Source: Welwitschia mirabilis
Lineage: Eukaryota; Gnetophyta; Gnetopsida; Welwitschiales
NCBI GenBank assembly: GCA_051453625.1
Contig: JBOZIK010000001.1
Span: forward strand, 242,094,655-242,158,654
DNA length: 64,000 bases
Reading direction: 5' to 3'
Shown here: positions 23,528 through 35,120 of the stretch, piece by piece
How positions within the stretch are numbered: position 1 is the stretch's first letter
Layout of the letters: each line of letters starts with the position of its first letter
Notes under the pieces: generated by a model
What the model was told of the DNA's origin: nothing
Database searches by the model: none
What the model saw: the letters and a program-made list of their open reading frames with translations, nothing else
Made by a program: the position numbers and the translations under genes

Positions 23528-24601
23528 TTAGGAAATTGGAATGATCTTTTATCAGAACACCTGAATGGGTCAATCAAACCTGATGCAAGAAATTAGAATG
23601 ATCTTTTATCAAGACTAGTAAATAACTAAACATAATGACAGGTGACCAGATTAGAGTCAACTGGATCCTAAGCGGTTGATCAAACATGGAGCCATAAGAT
23701 ACTAGGATGACTGAAAATTTTACTTAGGAAACCTAGGTAAGTCATGACATCAGATGAGATCAATTGAACTTTTAAGGGGTTGACTGGCTGAAATGGAACT
23801 AAAATTTTTTATTTATTTTATATCCATTATGTATCCATTAGATAGCCATTTTCTAGCTATTTACAGTCATTATAAGTGTATTTTCAAATGTAATAAACCC
23901 TAAAAGCCTCCCAATATAAATAGCTAAGATGAAGATGATAAAAGAATATTTTTGACTAATGAAGAAGAACTAAAATCTTGTGATGTTCACTATTGAATCT
24001 TAACATTTGTACTCCTAGCCAAGGAATATCTATTATCTTTATTATCTATACATTCAAGGTTATATCTAGTGCTTTATCTATTGTACATCTACTATATTAA
24101 GAATAATGGATATCTATGCATATTAACATTATTGCATCACTATTTTACATTGTGAAAGGCTGAGACTTAGCCTATAGAAGTCCATTCAAAGGTTAAGACT
24201 AAGCCTAGAAAAGACTGTTTAAAGGTAGAAACTAATCCTAGAAAAGACTATTTAAAGGTTGAAACTAAGCCTAGAAAAGTTTGTTTGTAAAGGTTACAAG
24301 TAAACCTAGAATACCTGATGGAGTAATAAAGATTCGGATCAAGATTCGTGATAAGTTAATCATTGAGAGTGGAGTAGGGGGTTTCTTGAACCACTATAAA
24401 TATTGCATGCATCTATTTGGAATTTTATGCTTTTAGTTAGTTTCATTTCTTCAAATACTTTTAGCTTTTTCTTACATGCTCAAATTCAATTAGCAAATTA
24501 TTTTAAGTAAACTTTTGATACATCATAAATTATTAGTTTATTTGGTTTTAATTTTTAAAAACCTATTCATCCTTCTTCCCCTAGGTTTTTCGATCCTATC
24601 A
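23528..24601 (+). repeat. 3' LTR of the nested copia, 5'-truncated
   Basis: It matches the 5' LTR from about 21110 to 22147. At the left edge GGAAATTGGAATGATC-like sequence occurs twice (about 23530 and 23590), while the 5' LTR has it once (21142). This marks an illegitimate-recombination junction that removed pol and the front of the LTR. It ends CGATCCTATCA just before the target duplication. Confidence 0.85.
24161..24300 (+). repeat. ~35-bp tandem repeats in the 3' LTR (four units)
   Basis: About four copies with core ACTAAGCCTAGAAAAG and linker TTTAAAGGTTGAA. Compare the shorter array at 21741-21845. Confidence 0.75.
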
Positions 24602-24606
24602 TCTAT
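24602..24606. repeat. Target-site duplication (right), TCTAT
   Basis: Exact repeat of 20546-20550, directly after the 3' LTR. Immediately beyond it the minisatellite continues (CACCTAGTCCTAATGTTATAC). Confidence 0.9.
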
Positions 24607-24800
24607 CACCTAGTCCTAATGTTATACTTGTATCTCTTAAGGCCTGATATTTTAGTTATTACCTTCAAATTTTAACATCATAGTTGCTTATCATTTAAAT
24701 TTAAATCTGATTTCATATCTAATGTTTAGGATCTAATGTTCTAATTACCTATCCCGAGTCTTGATATCATAGTTACTTATCTTTCAAATAATTTTAATAG
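24607..24800. repeat. Degenerate minisatellite array (right part)
   Basis: Continuation of the array at 19380-20545, with the same CCTAATGTTATACTTG and TTTAACATCATAGTTGC cores. Removing the copia and one TCTAT joins the two parts in register. Confidence 0.75.
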
Positions 24801-25330
24801 TTATGATAGTTATGCAAGTTATTAACTAATTCAAATAGTTATCAAACATTAATCAATCATCATGATAGTTATAAAATGGGCTTCTTAAAAACAACTCTAT
24901 TTAAGACTGGTACACCTACTAAGAAAGAGTATAAAAAAAGGAAGACACAGAATCAATTAGAAATTTATGGAGTCGAGAGTGAATTCTCAAGTCTCAAGTA
25001 GATACTATTAAGAACTAATTCAATGCAACTTACATATAGAATAAATAACGCTTTAATAAGATTTCCTTACGTATTTTACATTTAAAATAACCAGACCATC
25101 CAATGGAAAATGATCTATAAGAACCACCAAAATAGTCTTTTACTTTCATATAAAACTTTCTTATAGATAGGTTAATCTCTAAATTTTATAAATAATGCTC
25201 TGAATGCATATGTTAATCTATAAGAAATTTTATTTAACTAAGAAAATTGACCAATGATAGATAAAAGAAAAAGTAATAAAATCACTAAAATGATTTGTTT
25301 ATAAATCTAGAAGGGAAAAGCAAGAATTAG
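24801..25330. other. Interior of the gypsy-type element, non-coding
   Basis: It has a few TAGTTATGATAGTTATG-like repeats at its start, then AT-rich sequence without readable protein. It may be the untranslated leader before gag. Confidence 0.4.
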
Positions 25331-25339
25331 TAAGAAAGC

Positions 25340-25990
25340 TATATCATGTCTTTAAGAGATGAAGATATAATTTATGCATTGGAATACATTATCATAGAGG
25401 AGATGCATCTCTGCTACAATCTTTCTCACTAGAAATGCACAAGAGTTATGGCTTCAATGATAATAGAAATTTGATCATGGAATCATTTGAGATGTTCTTA
25501 TAAATGAATTTAAAAGAAAGTTTATCCCTAATGACTTTATTAAGGATTAGATAGTTGAATTTAATACATGTTTCTATGAAAACATCTATTAGATAAACAT
25601 TAATTAGAATTCTAACATCTTATAAAATATCAAATGAATTTCTTAGAGAAGTAGTTCATTAATAGTTTCATAATTATATTTCCATCCAAGGTGTTAAGCA
25701 TCCTCCACACTTTGGAGGTTATATCTATTGAGGATTCTTATAAGAAAATTAAGCACTATCTAGATGTCGAATATAATAAGTAATATAAAAATCAAATCAT
25801 ATAAACAAACAAGATTCCCTCCATTAGGAATCAACCTCCTCATGATGAATTTTAAGACAAAATAATCTATCATGAATGTAAGAAAGAAGGACACATTGTC
25901 AAACATGTCCTTTTAAGAATCAAAGTACAAATCCATTTAAACAAAACCAACTTTAAGGATAGAAATGCCTAAGTGCTACCAACAAAATAC
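25340..25990 (+). pseudogene. Gypsy-type gag relic with zinc knuckle
   Basis: The frame DVLINEFKRKFIPNDFIKD near 25495-25550 is typical of the Retrotrans_gag domain of Ty3/gypsy elements (F-x-x-K-F-x-P). Further on, VLSILHTLEVISIEDSYKKI (about 25690-25750) is readable. The knuckle reads YHECKKEGHIVKH (about 25872-25912): the second Cys and the His of CX2CX4HX4C remain, the first Cys is Tyr (G-to-A type change), and the last falls in a frameshift. Gag coats the RNA genome of the element. At least five stops are present. It lies between the minisatellite and the 3' LTR, with no pol behind it. Confidence 0.75.
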
Positions 25991-27050
25991 CTATATGCCA
26001 TTCTACCCATATGTTTTCTTTCTAATCAGTTTTTAGTTTTAGGATTACATGGTTTTATTATTTTATTTTCTTACTAATTTCTTATGGATAGTAATTCCTC
26101 CTATAAGTTTTTTTCCTTTATTATTTCATAAATTAAATATCATGTTGTTTAATGAGTATAATACTTAATAGGAGGAAAAGAGGGTAAATATCATAATTAA
26201 CTTTCCTCAAGTAATTCTATTAGTTCCATTTTCAGGGAATGAATTCTTTAGGGGAAGGGAGAGTAATTGGATTTACATTTTATATAGTAAGTTTTCATAT
26301 TTCATGAAGCCCCATAGGATATTAATTCAAGTACAAATTCCAATACCCTATCTAGATTTTAGTGTTACTTATGCTCTAGAATCTAGGAGTTAGATAGATA
26401 GGGTTAATAGAATCTTGGAAGCTCCTTTGAAGATGTTATACAATCAAGAAATCAATGAACTAAAAAATATGCAATCATAATAAGTTGGTTATACTTCATA
26501 CAAAAAAAGATTAAAAGAAAGAAGGTACTACATTTTAAGGAAAAGATAATAGAAGAGTTTAACAATAGGATTAAAAGGCATTAATAAGTAGCACAAGATT
26601 ATTATAAGGGATTTTATGATCAAATACATTTCTACTTAAACCTTTAAATTAAATATTAACGACTAATACAAATAATAAAAAGACTTAAAGAATCGTCTTG
26701 TAAGTTGGAGTTATCATCTAAGAAATTTCAATTCATCCAATAATCCATGTTATTTTTTTTGAATCCTTATAATAAAGGACAAAATTAAAGATTTCATACT
26801 TGATCAGAAGGACATTCTATTAAGGCCTAATATTACTCTTGACATTTAGGGTGAGGTGAGGGGATATTAGACACATGTATATAGAAACTTTGAAACAAGA
26901 CCATAAAAAAAGTATTAGCTAAGTGAACACATTAGGATATAGGTAAAAGTAATCCATTCATTAAGGATATAGTGCCTAAGATTGAAAATGGATGATTATG
27001 AAAAGTAGGTGTAACATATACATCTATTGAGGGGTCAATAGTTGAGGATA
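25991..27050. other. Interior of the gypsy-type element, no pol seen
   Basis: If the element were autonomous, protease, RT, RNase H and integrase would need over 3 kb here; only about 1 kb exists and no motif is readable. A frame around 26420-26530 (LEAPLKMLYNQEINELKNMQS) is clean for a few tens of residues but matches nothing I know. Confidence 0.5.
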
Positions 27051-27060
27051 AGATAAGAAA

Positions 27061-27079
27061 TTAAGGGCGAGATAGCGTA
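27061..27079 (+). other. Polypurine tract of the gypsy-type element
   Basis: AAGGGCGAGATAGCG-type purine-rich sequence directly before the 3' LTR at 27081, preceded by GAGGATAAGATAAGAAATT. It serves as primer for plus-strand synthesis in this class. One pyrimidine interrupts the tract, so it is somewhat decayed. Confidence 0.65.
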
Positions 27080-27080
27080 A

Positions 27081-27493
27081 TGTTCCAAAATCACTTTATG
27101 ATTAAATGATTATTTGTTAATTATGATTAATATATAATTATGTCTAACTTATATGTAACAAAAATTTGTGACCCTTTAATAATCACATTATGTCCCTTCA
27201 TCTTAGTTCTTAAGCCTATGACATTAGGTGAGGGTGGATAGGTTGGATGCATGTAACCAACGATGACCTTGGCTAAGTTCCAAGGGCCCCAAGAGGGGGT
27301 CTAAGGTTGTAGTCCATGTCTTTACTTTGATCAGTAGTCCAAGGCTAAAACAAGGCATGGAAGATAAACTATTACTATTTGAATATAGAGATGCTTCATT
27401 TTTGTCCAATTTATGTGCTATCAAATTATTCATTTTTTATATGTTAATGTTCTTTATTAAATACAAACTTTAATCTTAATTTGGAACACTACA
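27081..27493 (+). repeat. 3' LTR of the gypsy-type element
   Basis: 413 bp from TGTTCCAAAA to GGAACACTACA, ends mutually inverted (TGTTCCAAA against TTTGGAACA). It is homologous to 17559-17977 throughout. The sequence beyond (CTCATAAGGATGAATT) is the 1.27-kb repeat. Left of the 5' LTR is CTTAT followed by TTTAA, so a target duplication CTTAT/CTCAT is possible but would leave five unexplained bases. Confidence 0.75.
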
Positions 27494-30290
27494 CTCATAA
27501 GGATGAATTATGGTATTGACTTTTGATCAATAGTAAATTATCACATTGCTTAATGAGTATACATTGTTTAATGAATATGAAGTAAAAGAGGCTTAAATTT
27601 AATTGAAAAAAAGGCTTAAATTTAATTGAAATTTACTTTTTTATAATAATTTTATTTGTATTTTGTTTTTGTTTAACTACTATGTCTTATAATAATTACA
27701 TGTTAATTATACCATTTTTATTTAACTATTATGTCTTACAATGATTGAATGTTAATTACATTCTAACAAAAATGTCCTTAGGTTAAAATGATTTTTATAT
27801 GCTTAGAATCTATGTTTAGTCGATTTTTAATTCGATAAATCACATTTGAGCTCTGTAAAATCATGTGCTACAAATATTAATGTAGAAACTATTACAAAAA
27901 TATCTTAGTAAAAATTCTTTAAATAATTGTAAATAATAATGGACATGAGTTTTAACTCAATTAAATGAAGTTGTTAATACAACTTAGAACTATTTGTCAA
28001 TACTATCACTTTAATACAATTAAAAAGTTTATGTTTTTATTAGTTTAAAATGAATTATAATAATAAATAATAAAACTTATAATAATACAAACCTTATCTA
28101 CAAAACATACTTACAAGTTTACTTGGTTAAACCATGTTAAGTACATCATTATAAAGATAAAACATATTTAAGAAAGTATATAACTAGCAAAAGTATTTAA
28201 AAAATAATTTAAATAATTCATTATTATTAAATAATTCTTATTTTTAATGATTTATGTGACTAGAAATATAAATTTTATGCTTTCTACATATGAAAAAAAT
28301 AATTATTAAGAAACATTTAAATAATTCATTCATCACAATTATATATAAATAGTTAAATTTAAAGAAAATTCCTAAAACTAAGAAATATTATTTTTGATCC
28401 AATATGTTAAACACTTAAAAATATAAAAACCACAATAACCTTATAGAATCTCATCTAGAAGCAAATCTTATAAATAACACATAATCTAACATGACTAATC
28501 GAGTTACTATAAAATACTTATGAACATTGATCAACTATTTTAAAATACATCAGGTATTAATTTTTACTAGCTTCTTATTAAGTAATCATAATATTAAGGT
28601 AAAAACATATTTTAAAATTTTAGAGTTATGAAAACATTTGTCTAAGTATTTTTTAACTTAGTTGTAATGCAAATTGTTTTACATGCTATATAATGTAGGA
28701 TTATGTAGTGTATGGAGTTCATAAATAAATTAATTAAGTAAAAAAGGATTAATGTTATTTTTAGGATTTAAATATAATGTAATTCTATAAAATAAAATAT
28801 TGCCTTAAAGGAAAGATATCATGTTAAGTTAAACAATTATATCTTATGTTATAATCTCATAAGAATTAATGTTATTCTTATCGTTTCAATCAATGGCAAT
28901 AGATAATACTATTTAAAAAATATAAATTAAAAGTGGCTTATATCTCATCAAATTTTATGTATTTCTATTTACTACTTTTTAACTTTCTTGTTTACTATAT
29001 GAATACTATGTTTTATAGCAATCACATGTTAACATAATTTTCCTTAAGTTAAAATGATCTATATATGCTTAAAATCTATTTTAGTAGATTTTAATATGAC
29101 AAGATTACATGTTAGCTCTCAAAACGTCATGAACTATACTTTTTAATGTATAAATCCTTGTCAAAATAACTTGATAAAAATATTCTAAACAATTGTAAAT
29201 AATAAGGTGCACATAAGTATTAAAGTGATATAAACTATTAGTCTATAATAAATTGAAGCTATTTATTAATACCATTACTTTAATATTATATGGAAAAAAT
29301 TTCTTATTACTAATTTAAATGAATTATGATAAGAAATAATAAATAAAAAGAAATAAAGAATCTTATGTGTAAAACATATTTACAAGTGTACTAGATTAAA
29401 CCATGTTAACCATGTCTTTAGGAAGGACATAAAATTACATAAAGTATGTAAATGGTAAGATGTATCTACAAAACCATCTGAAATAAGTTATCAATTGTAA
29501 GTAGATTCATAAAAGTCATAGAAATGCTTAGTTATAATAAATCACATTATTAGACTTACAAATTTTACCTTTTTTCATATGAAAAATATGATTATTAAAA
29601 ATAATTAACTAATTTATTCTTCATGGCTATATATGAATAGTTATATAAAAATTAGAATATCAACAATTAAGAAACATTATTTTGTTATAATACGTTAGCC
29701 ACTTGAAATATCTAAAAACCATATTAATGTCATAAAACCTCAATTAGAAAACAATCTTAAAGCTAGCACATGATCTGACATGAGAAAGTTATTATCAAAG
29801 GACTTGTAAACATTTATGAACTAATTAAAACATTATTTGGTATTAATTATTATTAGTATCTTGTCATAATGTTAAGGTGCAAACATTTTTTGCAAACTTG
29901 AAGTTAGGAAAACATTTACTTAAGTATTTTTTAACTTAGCTATAAGGTAACTTTTTAATATATTATCATGTTACTTTGTGTAGTGTATATAATTTACAAA
30001 TATAGATTAAATGAAAAAGGATTTTAATAGTTTTAACATTGATGTAATTATATGTCATGTTGTAATATGTCATGTTGTAAGTTGTTAAGAACAAATTGTA
30101 ATCTTGTCATTCAATTAATAACAAGGAATCATATTGTTTAATGAATATGAAATAGAACAGGATTCAATCTCACTACATGTTATGTGTTTTTTCATCTTCT
30201 TTTCTAAGATTTATTATTTTTTTTGTATAACTATTATGTTTTTCAATAATCACATGTTAATTACACTCTAATAGAATGTTGCACTACTAA
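27494..30290. repeat. ~1.27-kb tandem repeat, right part
   Basis: It continues the array of 15790-17558: the rest of the copy that received the gypsy element (27494-28344), one complete copy (about 28345-29633) and a partial one (29634-30290). Landmarks recur at intervals of about 1.29 kb. After about 30290 the similarity stops. No coding potential was seen in any copy. Confidence 0.75.
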
Positions 30291-32189
30291 AGTATATGTA
30301 TTTAATAAGGTACTTTGAGTAGTTTTGTAGGACATTAAATAGGTTTATGCTGGATTTTAATGATAATGGAGAGCTAAGGCGAATGACATAAAAACATTCA
30401 ATCTTCATTACATTTTATAGCATTTTAAGAAATTTATAATATTTTCTATCTGAAGCAACAATCCTACAAATAAATAGGCTAATGCAGCACATAGAATATT
30501 GTAGAATCGACTATCCTCCACCTCATCATCTAGACAACTATACAAATGACAAAAATACTTAACCTAAGGAGGATGTCAACTAGATTAATTTGGTAGTTAA
30601 CATGGAACTCTTATGAGGTAACATCATCTCTTGTGATATTTAAATGACCAATAGGATAATACTTGAGATATATGCTTGATCAAAATTTACCAAACTCTAG
30701 CCATTTGTCTTACACTTTCTTATGTGGTTGTTGAGATTGTTTGTTCACCTATTAGTCTTTTCTAATTTTAGAATCTATTTATAATAAATACCTCCTCTTC
30801 CTTTAGCTCTAGCTATCATCTTCATTTATATCAAAATTTTCATTATAGAAGATCAAAAAGTCAGAGTTCATCCACTATTATTACAAAGAGACATCTTTTT
30901 TAGTGTTGAGTTATGTATCCGTCATTGAGGTGCTACTACTTTATAACCTGAATGTTATTTTTCTTTTAATTAAAACTCTATTTTTCTTTTCACATCTTTT
31001 ATTTTGTGTATTTTTCTTATGGTTTATATTGCTTCTAATTCTATGACAGCTTTTAGTGATATAGATCATAAGGAAAACCTTTGTTAAGATTGATATTATT
31101 AGTTTATGTGTATTACATTTCTTTTCCTAAATTAACTATGCATTGTTTCTACATTCTGTTGGACATACCTAATAGTTTAAATTGATTCTGATTTGGTGAT
31201 AATGTTTCTTGATTGATCTAGATTATACAGTTTAATCTCCGTAATAGGTTGATTTGGTAATTGAATGGAAGTTTCATTTAGTTTAGACTTGTATTTCATT
31301 TGCATAGTATGTTTATTTACATTGCTATTTCTACATTGTTATTTTGTTCTACTTTAATAATACATAGAGTTTCATTTTTGAAATTAATTCTCTTTATTAT
31401 TACTTATGCTCTTAATGAGAATATGACATTTTGGTTACTTCAATTTATATTAGTGTGTTATTTTATGTAAAATCTATATATATTTATGATCTACAAGATC
31501 TATATGAGGATGGAACATTTACATAAATATGCACTATAACATGTTATTGCTATTACTAGAGAAGGGTTCTTGGAATTTAAGGATTGTCATTTCTTAGATA
31601 GGTGTCTTAGATTTCAGTTTGGGCATTTACCTGTACTAGCATGTATTTTTATAGTATAAACATAGGCTTTTTTTCATAGTTTTCATTTTGTATTTCAAAA
31701 TAAACACTCTATTATCCCTCTCATCATCTAGATAATGTTAATGATGATGTCCTATGTGCCTTATGTTTTTTACTTTTCTTAAAAATTATGGTTTTTTTAA
31801 TCATCCCCTTTGTCATCCAGATGACTAAGTAGGTGACCATTTATTTTCATGTTTTGTATCTTTGTTTCTCTGTGTTTTTTATTTTTGAGTTTTTTATGTG
31901 TGTTATCATCTAAGTATATCATCTAGACAACAAGAGAGATGACACATAAAAAAATAAAAACAAGCATGCTAGGATATGATAAATTCTATTAANNNNNNNN
32001 NNNNNNNNNNNNNNNNNNNNNNNNNNNNNNNNNNNNNNNNNNNNNNNNNNNNNNNNNNNNNNNNAACCTAGGTACATGCACCTTAGGTATGTAAAATATT
32101 TCAAAAATTTAGCAAAAATATTTTTCTGCATTTATTATTTCATAATCTAATTTTTCAAAAGAAAATTTTTCAATAAATTGTTTAGAAGA
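30291..32189. other. No gene; possibly 5' LTR/leader of the following gypsy element
   Basis: No protein is readable. The segment is T-rich on the plus strand and repeats a short motif CATCTAGA-CAAC or TCATC-TAGATGA near 30523, 31721, 31811 and 31918. The motif occurs again inside the gypsy element at 35551. A gap lies at 31993-32064, where the primer-binding site might be. I could not find a matching second LTR after 38342. Confidence 0.4.
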
Positions 32190-33236
32190 AAGTCATTTTA
32201 TTACAATGTCAAATTCATTGCAAAAATAGAAATAGGTTGCTCCACTTAATTCCTCTATTATTATCAAAACTTTCACTACTATTCCCATAAATCCTAATGC
32301 TAGTGATACCCTTAAAAAACTTATAGCAAATAAGAAATGTAAAATTCAAACCCCTTTTGACTTACCTCTTGGTGATGATGTCAAGTTAAAAAATTTAAAT
32401 GTTTATCCTGTTTTTAATGGAGAGAATGATAAAATTCTTTTACAACATATAGCCAACATCAAACAATTATTACTTACTTCTAGAAATGGTAAAAAATAAA
32501 TTAGTAATCATATTTATATGATTACTTTTCTTATCACTCTAAAAGAAAAAGATAAACTATGGTTCAAGCTATTTCACATAAAAGTTTAAAAACATGGAAT
32601 CTAGTTCAAGATGCATTTATAAAAACATTTATAAGTGAAACAACCATAAGAAAAATAAAAAAAAAAAATTAACTAACTTCCAACAACAACCTAAAGAAAA
32701 TTATGCCTCCACTTATGAGAGATTTTTTTTTGCTATACATTCTAACACTATAGATGCTTTTATTTAAGAACAATTAGTAGATTACTTTTATAGTAGACTT
32801 AATAACCAAATAAAATAATTTGTAGATTTTTTATGTGAAGGAAAATTAATGAATCTCACATTATAAAATGCATGGAAAGTTTTGGAAGAACTAGTATAAG
32901 TAAGTTAGATATGGCCTAAATCATCATCTAAATAAAATCATATAATAGATTAAATTATAAAAGACCTTAAAGAAGTTAAACAAGAGAAGAAGAAAGTGAA
33001 AATAGAAAAAGAACAAATAAATGTTATTAAATATTTTACTAAAATACTAAAATAGTACACTTAAATGATCTTAGATGCTAATGTGGCAATTGAAAAGAGT
33101 GTGGTTGTGGTTTCAACTTGTGATTTATGCTAAGATAACTATCATGTAATGAAATATTGTCCTCTACTGCAAACCTACAAAGGAAAAATTTATGAAGAGG
33201 TTTGTGCATTTAATTAGAGGTCTTCAAACTTTAAAA
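32190..33236 (+). pseudogene. Gypsy gag relic with intact-spacing zinc knuckle
   Basis: Frames read NVYPVFNGENDKILLQHIAN (about 32398-32457) and, after a shift, LTNFQQQPKENYASTYERFF (32670-32730) with AWKVLEELV downstream (about 32870). This is the Retrotrans_gag arrangement, where N-E-S-x-x-x-Y-x-R-F is conserved. At 33119-33160 the zinc knuckle CDLC-x-DNYHVMKYC keeps the exact CX2CX4HX4C spacing with all four ligands, although one codon inside is a stop. Gag forms the particle and binds element RNA. The last 48 bases before the gap are repeated after it. Confidence 0.8.
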
Positions 33237-33835
33237 NNNNNNNNNNNNNNNNNNNNNNNNNNNNNNNNNNNNNNNNNNNNNNNNNNNNNNNNNNNNNNNN
33301 NNNNNNNNNNNNNNNNNNNNNNNNNNNNNNNNNNNNNNNNNNNNNNNNNNNNNNNNNNNNNNNNNNNNNNNNNNNNNNNNNNNNNNNNNNNNNNNNNNNN
33401 NNNNNNNNNNNNNNNNNNNNNNNNNNNNNNNNNNNNNNNNNNNNNNNNNNNNNNNNNNNNNNNNNNNNNNNNNNNNNNNNNNNNNNNNNNNNNNNNNNNN
33501 NNNNNNNNNNNNNNNNNNNNNNNNNNNNNNNNNNNNNNNNNNNNNNNNNNNNNNNNNNNNNNNNNNNNNNNNNNNNNNNNNNNNNNNNNNNNNNNNNNNN
33601 NNNNNNNNNNNNNNNNNNNNNNNNNNNNNNNNNNNNNNNNNNNNNNNNNNNNNNNNNNNNNNNNNNNNNNNNNNNNNNNNNNNNNNNNNNNNNNNNNNNN
33701 NNNNNNNNNNNNNNNNNNNNNNNNNNNNNNNNNNNNNNNNNNNNNNNNNNNNNNNNNNNNNNNNNNNNNNNNNNNNNNNNNNNNNNNNNNNNNNNNNNNN
33801 NNNNNNNNNNNNNNNNNNNNNNNNNNNNNNNNNNN
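33237..33835. other. Assembly gap (599 N) with identical flanks
   Basis: The 48 bases before the gap (33189-33236) are identical to the 48 after it (33836-33883), in direct orientation. This is the signature of two overlapping contigs that were scaffolded and not merged. The gag frame continues naturally if one copy is removed, so the gap is probably artificial. Confidence 0.85.
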
Positions 33836-33883
33836 TTTATGAAGAGGTTTGTGCATTTAATTAGAGGTCTTCAAACTTTAAAA

Positions 33884-34680
33884 ACCAAAATCAAAATTAA
33901 AATTAAAACTAAAATCAAAATCAAAACCAATTTCAATTTAAGATAAATGAACAATCAAACTTTTAATATTTTGAGAACAAATTTAAGAACTTTCAAGTAA
34001 ATCATACTAATCTTAAACCATTTAGAAATAGATTTAAGAATGTCAACTTTCAAAAACATAACTCAAACTTTTAATCAAACAACTCTTATTATTAATTAAG
34101 CCATCAAATTCATAAAACCATATACTTATAAATTCTATTAATGAGTTAAGAAAATCTCAAGAAAATATGGATTCAAAAATTGAAAATCTTATTAATATCC
34201 TATCATAAACTATGCTTGCTAATCAAAAACTTTAAGGATCACTTGCGACAATACCTTTACCAAAAAAATGAAGTTAAAAATGATCATAAGATTATGACAA
34301 GAAGTAAAAATGATACAACATCTCCTATCCAAGATAATTTAACATCCCAAAATAATAAAAATGATGAATAAGAAGAGTATATCAAAACCTTATAAAATGA
34401 TACTTCACCTTCTTATTTAAATGATAATAAGAAAAATCCTTCTCAAGATAAAAGTAAGAAACCTGTTACCCCTTGGCTTGACAGACTGAGCACAAATCCT
34501 ATCTTTGATAAACATCTTAAAGCCTTAATATAAAATGTGAGTATGAATTTGCCATTTTGGAAAACTTTACAAGAAAATCCTAAATATTCTAGGATGTGAA
34601 AAGATCTAATTAGGAGGAAATAAAAATAAACTATAACTAGTAAATTATTCCTACCCAAATCTATAACCAACTTAGTCTTA
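33884..34680 (+). pseudogene. Gypsy gag-protease linker relic
   Basis: Asn/Lys/Gln-rich low-complexity reading with repeated K-I-K and N-F-x-x-N units, then acidic/basic mix. In Athila/Tat-like elements a long, poorly conserved linker joins the zinc knuckle to the protease. The composition fits, but no motif is diagnostic. It contains many stops. The minus-strand open frame at 34443-34796 is its shadow. Confidence 0.5.
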
Positions 34681-34689
34681 TAAAAATGT

Positions 34690-35120
34690 ATAAAGCTTAA
34701 GGATCTAGAAGCAATTGCTACTTTAGAAGGGAATGAAAGAATAAAGATATCCTTAATTACTATAGGAGCATGTGTCAATATTATGCCTTCATACATTTAT
34801 CAATGACTTGATTTAGAAAGTATAATTTAGCCTCCAAGAATTATCTTAGAATTAACAGATACATTAGAGAAGAAAACTTTAGGAGTAATCAAAGATTTAG
34901 TGATTTAAATTAAAGAACCACTCTATCCTATAGATGTAGTTGTGATTAAAGTTGAGCATAATAGAGGTTATCCATTACTTCTAGGTAGAGATTTTTGGAC
35001 AAAATTCCATTATATTATCAATGTTAGAACTAGCATAATGGAATGTTACTTAGGAGATAAGAAGTTTACTATTAAAGTATTTGATACTACAAAAAAAGGA
35101 TTTAGTTAATGAGTTGAATT
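34690..35120 (+). pseudogene. Gypsy aspartic protease relic
   Basis: The frame reads LKDLEAIATLEGNERIKISL, then ITIGACVNIMPSYIY where the family has the active site D-x-G-A-S-x-N-x-M-P. The catalytic Asp is lost (ACC-/ATT-type codons) and Ser is Cys. Downstream, VEHNRGYPLLLGRDFW (about 34955-35000) matches the conserved I-L-G-R-x-F-L flap/dimer segment, followed by INVRTSIMECYLGDKKFTIK. In the family the protease cuts the Gag-Pol polyprotein. It is inactive here. Confidence 0.8.

Larger units (their letters stand above)
20551..24601 (+). mobile_element. Ty1/copia LTR retrotransposon with large internal deletion
   Basis: It starts TGTTAG, ends CCTATCA and is bounded by the exact 5-bp duplication TCTAT. 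The parts in order are a 5' LTR of 1597 bp, an initiator-Met PBS, a copia-type gag relic (22213-23520) and a truncated 3' LTR (about 23530-24601). All of pol and the first ~560 bases of the 3' LTR are missing; the junction is near 23528, where gag runs straight into LTR sequence. The gag is of the UBN2/DUF4219 type common in plants. It is nested in a minisatellite inside the gypsy-type element. Confidence 0.9.
17559..27493 (+). mobile_element. Gypsy-type LTR retrotransposon, non-autonomous, hosting a nested copia
   Basis: Two ~0.42-kb LTRs (17559-17977 and 27081-27493) both begin TGTTYCAAAA and end like TTTGRAAYAYTAYA, so their ends are inverted copies of each other. The first is followed at once by an initiator-Met primer-binding site, and the second is preceded by a purine-rich tract, so they fit one plus-strand element. 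Without the nested 4.05-kb copia the element would be about 5.9 kb. Its interior shows a minisatellite array (19.4-20.5 and 24.6-24.8 kb) and a gag relic with zinc knuckle (25.4-26.0 kb), but no protease, RT or integrase. It would therefore have depended on enzymes from another element. A gap (18519-18986) lies inside. It sits within the 1.27-kb tandem repeat. Confidence 0.75.

Noticed and set aside
34443-34796. 117-codon minus-strand ORF
   Set aside because: It is the antisense shadow of the gypsy gag-protease region, which is readable on the plus strand.
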